From Coemansia sp. RSA 922 (Eukaryota; Kickxellomycota; Kickxellomycetes; Kickxellales; Kickxellaceae), in contig JANBQS010000565.1 of NCBI GenBank assembly GCA_027577415.1, forward strand, positions 1 through 15,331: a stretch of 15,331 bases of DNA. Reading direction: 5' to 3'. The notes below the pieces were generated by a model that made no database searches, was not told where the DNA came from, and saw nothing but the letters and a program-made list of their open reading frames with translations. Below, piece after piece: positions 1 through 6,726 of the stretch. A program made the translations under genes and the position numbers. The stretch's first letter is position 1. Each line of letters opens with the position of its first letter.

Positions 1-1
1 A

Positions 2-76
2 GTGCGCAACAAGAAGGGACGTATTCTGAGCAAGACCGGCGTCAAGTGGGTCAAGCAGATCCGACCCAAAAAGTAG
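2..76 (+). CDS. C-terminal end of an unidentified basic protein (partial)
   Basis: The first bases of the window read as 24 sense codons and a TAG stop at 74-76, in frame 2. The codons are G/C-ending, as in the complete genes of this window. Ten of the 24 residues are Lys or Arg, and the peptide ends in RPKK. A basic C-terminal tail like this is common in ribosomal, nucleolar or nucleic-acid-binding proteins, but I do not recognise the family and assign none. The gene starts upstream of the window. It is tandem with the cullin, 164 bp before that gene's start codon. Confidence 0.6.
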   Translation: MRNKKGRILSKTGVKWVKQIRPKK

Positions 77-116
77 ACGACGACAACGGCGACATGAGCG
101 ATGGATATGTGGTCAT

Positions 117-150
117 ATGCTGCAACATGTCTGCATGCATGTTGCAGCGT
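117..150. repeat. Strong inverted repeat (hairpin) in the spacer before the cullin
   Basis: Arms 119-129 (GCTGCAACATG) and 138-148 (CATGTTGCAGC) are perfect reverse complements of 11 bp around an 8-base loop, TCTGCATG. As RNA the stem gains a U-G wobble and an A-U pair, giving about 13 pairs over 117-150. It begins 40 bases after the stop of the upstream gene and ends 90 bases before the cullin ATG. It could therefore lie in the 3' UTR of the first gene or in the cullin promoter or leader. Its function is unknown. Confidence 0.7.
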
Positions 151-240
151 CAGACTTGTCTCCCTCCACCTCACACATCTCTCTTCTCTACACCTTGTTC
201 TTTTTTTTATATATCTTTTTTTCGCTATAAAGTAGACAAC

Positions 241-2520
241 ATGGCAGATGTATTGTTTTGGAGCGACTTGAGGCAGCGCCTGGACGGCGTGCTGGTGGAG
301 CAACAGACGATGAGTATTAGCGACTATGTGCAAATCAGTACCGTCGTCAATACGTACCTGAAGGCGGCCGAGGTAGAGACGGCCGTAGAGGAAGTGCGGC
401 AGTGGGTGACGGCATATGTAAACAGGCAATTGGCTGTTATAGCAAGGCGGTTGCAAAAGCTAGAGCGTGGACCTTCCCTGATAGACGCATACGTTGCGCA
501 GTGGCAGTATTTTGCTCAGGCGAGCCAGGCACTCAGCGGCAGCCTAGGCCAAGCTGTCGGCTTTGGCATGAGAGAGGCGATGGCGCAGGCGTGGTATACG
601 ACAGTGTTTCGACGCGTAGCAGCAGACATGGCGGCGGCGATGGTAGCGCTAGTAGACGACGCACGCAAGGACGGCGGCGTCGATGACCCGCAGCTGCTCT
701 CCAAGCTGAGCTACGTGCTGGCAGAGCTGCGTCCAGCCTATGCCCCCGAGCTGCCGGGCGGCGAGCCGCTTGGCGCCTACTTTGTATGGTACTTGGAGCC
801 GTATGTGTGGGCTGCCGTGCGCCATGTCGAGTCGCGCACGGGCCACCTGCGGACCCCAGGGTCCACGCGCGAATATATCCGGCTCGTGACTCGGCTGATC
901 GATGACGAGGAGCGGCGTGCCGAGGCGTACTTGCGGCCCGAGTCAGTAGAGTCGCTGCGGTGCGTGCTGGCACAGCGCTTTGTGGCGGGGAGCCTGGCAG
1001 CCATCCACGCTGAGGCTGCGCTTATGCTGGCCGCCGACAGCGAAGACCTGCGCAGTGCATTTTGCCTGCTGCGGCGCGTGCCTGCCGACCGCAAGGCCAT
1101 GCAGCCACTGCGTGATGCGTTTAGAGCCCATGTTGCGCAGCACACGCTGGCCGCCATGCCGTCGCTGGCCGAGCTCAATCCAAACGAGGCCTCAGTGTCG
1201 TCGCTGGCCTTTGCGCGCAACGCCGTCGACTGGCTCATAAAAGAGCTGAACCGCCTTCGCGCAATGACCGCCCGCTGCTTTGACGACGACCGTGGATTCA
1301 ACCGGTCGCTTGTTGCAGGGCTGCGGGAGGCCCTGAACTCGAAAGAGTTCCTGAGCAAAGACCACCCGCAGCTGAAGGCCCCGCGACTGCTGGCGGGATA
1401 TTTCGGCCTTTTGCTGCAGACCGATTCGGCCCTGGCGCTGGAGCTGGCTGCCGCCCACCCCACGGGCTTTGAAAACGCAGTCGAGTCGCGTGCCAGAGAT
1501 GCCCTGCAGCTGTGCGAGCTTGTGGACAGCAAAGACAAGCTCATGTACCACTACCGGTCGCTGCTAGCCCGCCGCCTTGTTACGGACTCGAGCTCTAATG
1601 TTGACCTTGAGCGCACTGTGGTGGCCATGCTGACGCCGCTGACGGGCATCGACAATACCAACCGAATCAATGACATGCTTACAGACATGAATGTCAGCCA
1701 CACTCTGTTTGCGGACTACCGCCCAAGCATGTCATCGGGATCGCTAAACGTCTCTGTCAAGGTTCTCAAGCAAATATTATGGTGTGGCAACCTGTCATCC
1801 GAGCTTTCGCGCGCGCTGATTTTGCCTCGGCAAGTGAGTGCTGCCTGCGACGAGTTTGTCGGCGTGTACAACTCTCGGTACAGTAGCGCATCTCGCAACG
1901 GCCGCAAGCTGCAGTGGCTGTGGGCGTACTCCAAGGCCACCATCCAGTTGTATTTCCCGCACTCTGTAGGCCGCGTCGCCCAAACCGGCTACACGCTCGT
2001 TGTCAACGCATACCAGCTAGCTATACTGGCCCTGTTTACGGACTCGTCGTGCTTGGGCTCTGCCGCTCAGCAGCTGACTCCGACTGAGATCTCTCTGCAT
2101 ATCAAACTCCGCCTCGATGCTGTCAAATCAGAGCTCGCCGTGCTGGCGCGTGCCGGCATACTGGTCTCTAATAAATCCAACGATGCTGTAATGATGAACT
2201 CTAGCTTCAACTCGCGTCGCTTGCGTATTGACATCTCGGGCATTAAGCGTATGCGGCAGGAGACGGAGGATGAAACTAAGAAAATTGACAGCTACGTGGA
2301 CTCTGAGCGCTACTTGCAAATACAATCTGCGGTCATGAAGGAAATGAAGCGCTGCTTGAGCATTCACCACACGAGGCTGTTGAATTTGGTTACGACTCGC
2401 TATGAAAGCAAGTTCCTAGTCGAACGCCCTGTCTTTAAGCGAGTCATTGGTGTGTTGTTAGACGACAAGTATATCCGCCAGAAAGAGGGCGATTTCAACA
2501 TTTACGAGTATATCGCTTGA
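241..2520 (+). CDS. Cullin (E3 ubiquitin ligase scaffold), probably Cul1/Cdc53-like
   Basis: A 759-residue cullin, the scaffold that holds substrate adaptors at its N-terminus and a RING protein plus E2 at its C-terminus in cullin-RING ubiquitin ligases. The N-terminal helical repeats begin at LFWSDLRQRL (5-14). The cullin-homology core shows YHYRSLLARRL (436-446), then an LTGI..TNRINDMLTDM stretch, and later RKLQW (555-559). The winged-helix Nedd8 domain fills about 695-759 and ends in YEYIA. Aligned with the IVRIMK motif of CUL1, the modification site reads VMKEMK, with acceptor K703 (codon 2347-2349) kept. The usual WP after the core is WC (514-515). Length is normal for the family. I chose the ATG at 241 because homology starts directly after it and it follows TATAAAGTAGACAAC. 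In-frame ATGs upstream (94, 127, 139) would add an unrelated Cys/Ser-rich leader. Assignment to Cul1 rather than Cul3 or Cul4 is uncertain. Confidence 0.9.
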   Translation: MADVLFWSDLRQRLDGVLVEQQTMSISDYVQISTVVNTYLKAAEVETAVEEVRQWVTAYVNRQLAVIARRLQKLERGPSLIDAYVAQWQYFAQASQALSGSLGQAVGFGMREAMAQAWYTTVFRRVAADMAAAMVALVDDARKDGGVDDPQLLSKLSYVLAELRPAYAPELPGGEPLGAYFVWYLEPYVWAAVRHVESRTGHLRTPGSTREYIRLVTRLIDDEERRAEAYLRPESVESLRCVLAQRFVAGSLAAIHAEAALMLAADSEDLRSAFCLLRRVPADRKAMQPLRDAFRAHVAQHTLAAMPSLAELNPNEASVSSLAFARNAVDWLIKELNRLRAMTARCFDDDRGFNRSLVAGLREALNSKEFLSKDHPQLKAPRLLAGYFGLLLQTDSALALELAAAHPTGFENAVESRARDALQLCELVDSKDKLMYHYRSLLARRLVTDSSSNVDLERTVVAMLTPLTGIDNTNRINDMLTDMNVSHTLFADYRPSMSSGSLNVSVKVLKQILWCGNLSSELSRALILPRQVSAACDEFVGVYNSRYSSASRNGRKLQWLWAYSKATIQLYFPHSVGRVAQTGYTLVVNAYQLAILALFTDSSCLGSAAQQLTPTEISLHIKLRLDAVKSELAVLARAGILVSNKSNDAVMMNSSFNSRRLRIDISGIKRMRQETEDETKKIDSYVDSERYLQIQSAVMKEMKRCLSIHHTRLLNLVTTRYESKFLVERPVFKRVIGVLLDDKYIRQKEGDFNIYEYIA

Positions 2521-2641
2521 AACATTTTTTTTTTGGAGGCCATGTGGTTGATAATATTTCCTCTACCCCGCACGTATTTTTTCTTTTCCTTTTTCTTATT
2601 TTTGCTCTACGTTTATATATTTCTAAAGAACTATTATCATC
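2521..2641 (+). promoter_or_regulatory. T-rich spacer and promoter of the SNG1-like gene
   Basis: This 121-bp tandem spacer is strongly T-rich, with a run of 11 T at 2525-2535 just after the cullin stop. It has a TATA-like TTTATATAT near 2610 and ends in TATCATC directly against the next start codon. It must serve as both cullin 3' UTR and downstream promoter. I see no RNA gene in it. Confidence 0.4.
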
Positions 2642-4096
2642 ATGTTGTGTTCATGGCGCGCTCAGCCCGACGATGCTGGCCGTCTCAGCATGTTTGACCA
2701 AAAACTGCGTCCAGTCCTGCGTCCTAATGCCCTTTACTACTTGCGCGTACTGGCACTAAGCACTGTGATGCTCTGGATGCCTATGTGTTTGTTTTTTGGT
2801 GCCGTATTTCGTCGCAGCGAGTATATCTACCGCACTGATATTGAAATAGTTGATCTGGACCAAGGACCTGTTGGCCGCCAGATCTCCCAATCGGCTTTAT
2901 TGTTGGCAGCTGCTGCACCCGATCAGCAAGCGCAGCCGAGATGGCGAATACGCAACGACCTGACAACTCTTGCCGCTACTCGCGAGTGGGTACGCCACCA
3001 CGGCTGGGCAGCACTAGTAATTAATAGTGGAGCTAGTGATCGCCTGGCCGCTGCTGTGAGTGGAAATTCCAATACAGCGTATAATCCCAACGACGCAGCG
3101 ACACTAATCTTTAACACGGGTCGTCACCCCATCATCGAGCTATCTTATATCCAGCCAGCGCTGACTACGATAGCCAGAAAGGCGCAGATGGAATTTTCCG
3201 AGGGATTCACTCGACAGCTGCAGGGATCAGGCCAAATATCGGCGATACCAGCTCAAAACATAGTCACATTGGCTACGCAGCCCGTGGCATTTCGCATAGT
3301 CGATGCAGCACCGCTGTCTTTTGCCATTGCACCCATCGTATACCTATTCAGTTTTCTCGTAGGCCAGCTGTGCGTGATCGGAACGCTAATTGCGTGGAAG
3401 ATGGCGTCGTTTTCGTTCTTCCTCAAAGCAAAGCATACGCACGTGTGGCTGGGCGCAGTGACAGTAGTACTGGTGTGGTCTACTTATATTGGCATGCTTA
3501 GCGCCCTGGCCATCTCGGCGTTTCGCGGGCCGTCGTACTCGAGGTTTGCACTGCCATATACGGTGGGGAGATTTTTCTCACTGTGGTTTACAACAGCCAT
3601 GGTTCTGTCGGCGGGCGGCATGTGGCTAATGAGTTGGTTTATGATACTGACTCCCGAGCTCCTCGCTCTGGCGTCGCTGAGCTTGATATTGCCCAACGTA
3701 GCGTCGACTTTGACTGCAGTAGAAACTGCGCCTCGGTTTTTCCGCTGGTTTTACGCCTTGCCGTTCTATAACGGATCAATGCTTTATCGTTATATTCTGA
3801 GTGGCGGGTTCCCGCGTATCGGGCTTAATGTCGGTGTCGTCTTGGGCGAGCTTTGTGCATGGATAGTGATTCTGTGGCTAACAACTCTAGTACGCCAGTA
3901 CACTGTTATTCGCGGTACTAGCGATGTGCCTGGATGGTATCGTGGACATATCTTTTTCGCAAGTCCAGTGCCGTATTACAAGGACGAAAAGATCGAGCCA
4001 GAGCCGGAAGCTGAGCCCTTTGAAGAGGGAACAATTTCCATTACCGACTCTGCTGATGATACCACTAGTTTGAACGAAGGAAATCTGGGTGTGTAA
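2642..4096 (+). CDS. SNG1/DUF3533-family multi-spanning membrane protein
   Basis: A 484-residue integral membrane protein resembling the fungal SNG1 (nitrosoguanidine resistance) family, an ABC-2-permease-like fold without an ATPase. One N-terminal TM helix (about 36-56) is followed by a large non-cytosolic domain (57-224). That domain carries the family hallmarks IEIVDLDQGPVG (67-78), a WAALVIN strand (122-128), an AYNPNDAA segment (146-153) and ATQPVAFRIVDAAP (211-224). Five more TM segments follow at about 225-252, 268-293, 310-336, 338-358 and 396-417. The 67-residue tail is acidic and presumably cytosolic (EPEPEAEPF). Family members have been linked to drug resistance or membrane lipid asymmetry; the substrate here is unknown. 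The start could instead be M17 (2690); I kept the first ATG because TATCATC abuts it. The gene converges on the SDR. Confidence 0.8.
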   Translation: MLCSWRAQPDDAGRLSMFDQKLRPVLRPNALYYLRVLALSTVMLWMPMCLFFGAVFRRSEYIYRTDIEIVDLDQGPVGRQISQSALLLAAAAPDQQAQPRWRIRNDLTTLAATREWVRHHGWAALVINSGASDRLAAAVSGNSNTAYNPNDAATLIFNTGRHPIIELSYIQPALTTIARKAQMEFSEGFTRQLQGSGQISAIPAQNIVTLATQPVAFRIVDAAPLSFAIAPIVYLFSFLVGQLCVIGTLIAWKMASFSFFLKAKHTHVWLGAVTVVLVWSTYIGMLSALAISAFRGPSYSRFALPYTVGRFFSLWFTTAMVLSAGGMWLMSWFMILTPELLALASLSLILPNVASTLTAVETAPRFFRWFYALPFYNGSMLYRYILSGGFPRIGLNVGVVLGELCAWIVILWLTTLVRQYTVIRGTSDVPGWYRGHIFFASPVPYYKDEKIEPEPEAEPFEEGTISITDSADDTTSLNEGNLGV

Positions 4097-4201
4097 TTCC
4101 TTTTTTAAAAAAGTTTTATATATATAACAAGAAGAAGCAATTAATAATATAACGCAGCGAAAAAAATATGATGGAATAAATATTGTGTTTCTTTTTTTTT
4201 T
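4097..4201. terminator. Convergent 3' spacer with a poly(A) signal
   Basis: This 105-bp AT-rich stretch lies between the tail-to-tail SNG1-like and SDR genes. A canonical AATAAA lies at 4175-4180 on the plus strand, 79 bases after the SNG1-like stop, followed by a TGTGTTTC and poly-T stretch typical of cleavage regions. No AATAAA is seen on the minus strand for the SDR. Two messages ending here could overlap. Confidence 0.45.
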
Positions 4202-5116
4202 TTACCACTTTAGCGGTCGTAGTTGCTTCCACAGACCACCGTTGTGGCGACGCAAGCGCTTGGCATCGACTAGGGCGACATAGGCGGGGGTCTCTGCGCC
4301 CTGATCGGGCGTCAGCGGGGCGTAGGGTCCAGTCATGTCTGTGCGCACGTATCCGGGACACACTGCAGCAAAGAGCAAGCCTCGCGGATCAGGAGCAAAC
4401 ACTCGAGCCAACATACGCGCATAGGCAATAAGACCAGCCTTGGCGACAGCAAAGGGCATGGGCGGAAAGCCATAGGCGCTATAAGTTCCCTTACCCACGG
4501 CCGAGATAAAGCCGTTTTCGATAATATGTAAGCCATTGAGGTTGAGCTCATCCGATACCAAAACTTTAGGTAAATCGCCCGAGAAAATGCCCAGATGAGC
4601 GAGCGCCGTCACCATAAACACCACACGCCCGTTAGGCCGCAGTCGGGGCAGCATCAGAGACGTCATATTTACAGCCGTAAAGTAATTCATATGCACGGTT
4701 TGGTATGCGGTCTTTGCGTCACATGTACGGACTACTCGTCCTGGTCCTTCATCGTCTGTATCTGGCTGCTGGTGTACGACGCCTCCCGCGTTGTTGATTA
4801 GAATGTCGACGCTTTGCTCGCCGTGCATTAGTGTCAGGTACTCGATAAACGTTTGTATACTGTCAATGTCCGATACGTCTAGTTGGTGGAAGCGCAGCTC
4901 ATTTTGTAGTTGTTGCGCTGGCTCTTCGGCCGGCCATCGAAGCTGCTCGCGCCGTAACTCGTCAAATGTCTGCTGTCCTCGCTCGACACTGCGTGCGGTC
5001 AGATAAACGATAAGTGGCACTGTGGCTTGTAGTAAAAGACGCCGAACAATAGCTCTACCGATACCACGGTTGGCGCCAGTTACCACTGCTACCAGCCGTC
5101 TGTCCTCCGAACTCAT
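4202..5116 (-). CDS. Carbonyl-reductase-like short-chain dehydrogenase lacking the catalytic Tyr
   Basis: A 304-residue SDR with a Rossmann fold. TGANRGIG (13-20) is the dinucleotide-binding loop. NNAG is at 108-111, the structural Asn is probably N144, and CPGYVRTDM (253-261) is the PG motif. The end, DQGAETPAYVAL then GGLWKQLRPLKW (293-304), matches carbonyl reductase 1 (CBR1) proteins, which reduce carbonyls with NADPH. R17 and the early Arg residues fit NADP(H) use. The catalytic YxxxK is F222-A-V-A-K226: the codon is TTT, so the general-acid Tyr is missing. The usual VSS strand end is VTA (169-171), so the catalytic Ser seems to be lost too. About 51 residues separate these two positions, as in CBR1, which carries an insertion there. 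Tyr211 or Tyr215 could compensate; otherwise this is a non-classical or inactive SDR. The frame is intact with normal codon use, so it is not a decayed copy. Confidence 0.85.
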   Translation of the reverse strand: MSSEDRRLVAVVTGANRGIGRAIVRRLLLQATVPLIVYLTARSVERGQQTFDELRREQLRWPAEEPAQQLQNELRFHQLDVSDIDSIQTFIEYLTLMHGEQSVDILINNAGGVVHQQPDTDDEGPGRVVRTCDAKTAYQTVHMNYFTAVNMTSLMLPRLRPNGRVVFMVTALAHLGIFSGDLPKVLVSDELNLNGLHIIENGFISAVGKGTYSAYGFPPMPFAVAKAGLIAYARMLARVFAPDPRGLLFAAVCPGYVRTDMTGPYAPLTPDQGAETPAYVALVDAKRLRRHNGGLWKQLRPLKW

Positions 5117-5649
5117 TAATAGGAATTTGTTTGTGTGACAGAGGGGAGGGAAAAAAGAAAGTAGTAAAAAAATATATATATGACAAATGTAAGGTTTTAA
5201 AATTTATAAGCGCGCGAATAAAAAAAGTATATATATTCAAGGCCCTCAGGGCCCAGCCCAAGTGTCCTATCTTATGTGCTCGTACTTTCCAAATTTGATC
5301 AAGAACGGCCCCCGCTAATCATACGATCTTGATAGTTGACAAGCTAACCTCCTCCAGTCATTGTCATTGGCTAGTGTGTGATGTTCCGCTAAATAAAAAA
5401 AATGTGCGGGCTTGGCCTTGGCAAAAACTCATCACAATGGGGGGAAGGGGAGACAATGTTCTTGCAAAGGAGCTGTGAGCGCCTCACATTGCCTGAATGT
5501 TATTTTTGGAAAGAGGAGCCCGCTTACTGCTGATTCCTTTCCATATAAAAAAAAAGGACCCGCCCATCCTCCTTCTCCGTTACTATACTCATTTTTTGTT
5601 TTCCCTTTATAATACACATCATCATCATCTATAGACTTTTTTTATTACA
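5117..5649. promoter_or_regulatory. Divergent promoter between the SDR and the trypsin-like gene
   Basis: This 533-bp spacer contains no convincing gene. Short frames at 5412-5617 on both strands are low-complexity and unlike any family. A TATAAA at 5544-5549 lies about 100 bp before the protease ATG. A minus-strand TATAAA (TTTATA at 5203-5208) lies 87 bp before the SDR ATG. A GC-rich inverted repeat, GGCCCTCAGGGCC (5241-5253), stands out in AT-rich sequence and could bind a dimeric regulator. CATCATCATCATC (5618-5630) precedes the T-rich leader of the protease. Confidence 0.45.
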
Positions 5650-6678
5650 ATGAAGGCATCGTTCGCTCTCGCTACTACAGTTGCTGCACTTTTCGCCATC
5701 GTCGCTCCTAGTCAAGCAGACAGTTCTCCGTTAGTACACTTGGACAAGCGCATTATTGCCGGTACCGTAGTGGAATCAGGCAAGTACCCTTTTGCCGTGC
5801 GGCTTAATATCCAGCGTGGCGTAGACGAGTACCTTTGTGGCGGGTCGCTTTTGCTCGACAACTGCGTAGTGACAGCAGCACACTGCCTAGTAGACACTGA
5901 CACCAACGCGATAGCCGAGCCGCACACGGTATCAGTATGCTACGGGTCGAACAACGTACTAGAGCAGACATGTACTCCAGCACTGAACGTTACAGTACAC
6001 CGTCGGTATAATTCAGACACGATCAGCAACGACATCGCCTTGCTACAAATCAAACCCCTGACACTAAAGACCGGTAGTGTGGAGACAGTCCCTGTTTATA
6101 CTGGCCAATTGGCGGAGAAGCAGACCCTGACGACGATGGGCTGGGGCAAGACGTCCAATAACTCGACTGCACTACCATCGACGCTAATGAGTGTAGATAT
6201 CGAGATTGGCACTGCCAAGAGCTGCCGCGTGGCCAACCCAGATTACAGTACGCCTAATGGACCCGAGGTTTGTAGTTCCAATGCGCTGACTCCCGGCAAG
6301 GACTCGTGCCAGGGCGACTCGGGCTCTCCGACGATTGTCAGTGTTGATGGTGTTGTTTACCTCGCGGCCCTTACTAGCTCTGGTACTGACCCTAAAAACC
6401 CAGGCTCGGCTGACTGCGCTACTTCAGATGGTCTGGCATTTTACACTCATGTCAACTACTTTATGAGCTTTATTGCATTGACTACGGGCAAGCCTCCTTC
6501 TTCGTTTACTGGCAGCCAAAAGTCGTCGTCAACAACAACGGGATCTGATTCAGGACCTTTTGCAACTACGTCATCCAACAATGACAACAACAACAGTGCC
6601 GCAGGCAGCACAATCTCTGGTACAGCCACTGTATTGTCGTCGCTGGCGATGGCAATAATATTGACATTCTCTATATAG
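5650..6678 (+). CDS. Secreted trypsin-like serine protease (S1A), probably GPI-anchored
   Basis: A 342-residue chymotrypsin-fold protease. A signal peptide covers about 1-23 (ending SQA), and a short propeptide ends at K33-R34 before IIAG, a dibasic Kex2-type activation site. The triad is H78 (TAAHC), D128 (SNDIALL) and S224 (GDSGSP). D218, six residues before the Ser, is the S1-pocket Asp that gives trypsin-like cleavage after Arg/Lys. The usual GDSGGP is GDSGSP here. Cysteines 63-79 and 192-220 region pair as in the family, with extra C97/C108. N-glycosylation sequons lie at N113 and N171. After the domain (about 280) comes a Ser/Thr/Asn-rich stalk and a C-terminal hydrophobic stretch (about 322-342) with small residues before it, as in GPI-anchor signals. 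It would act at the cell surface or wall, cutting proteins for nutrition or processing. Its 3' end lies 48 bp from the convergent arrestin gene. Confidence 0.92.
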   Translation: MKASFALATTVAALFAIVAPSQADSSPLVHLDKRIIAGTVVESGKYPFAVRLNIQRGVDEYLCGGSLLLDNCVVTAAHCLVDTDTNAIAEPHTVSVCYGSNNVLEQTCTPALNVTVHRRYNSDTISNDIALLQIKPLTLKTGSVETVPVYTGQLAEKQTLTTMGWGKTSNNSTALPSTLMSVDIEIGTAKSCRVANPDYSTPNGPEVCSSNALTPGKDSCQGDSGSPTIVSVDGVVYLAALTSSGTDPKNPGSADCATSDGLAFYTHVNYFMSFIALTTGKPPSSFTGSQKSSSTTTGSDSGPFATTSSNNDNNNSAAGSTISGTATVLSSLAMAIILTFSI

Positions 6679-6726
6679 ATAAGAAAAAATTTTGTACTTA
6701 ATACAACAATGTACTTTTTTTCCGTG

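Noticed and set aside
46..240. Extended N-terminus of the cullin
   Set aside because: The frame is open upstream, but it overlaps the stop of the previous gene and gives a non-conserved Cys/Ser/Phe-rich leader. Homology starts just after the ATG at 241.
777..1544. 255-codon open frame antisense to the cullin
   Set aside because: It is Ser/Arg/Ala-rich with no family features and mirrors the cullin's codon bias.
5412..5617. Short open frames on both strands in the SDR-protease spacer
   Set aside because: Neither resembles a protein family, both overlap the likely TATA region, and both are mixed low-complexity sequence.
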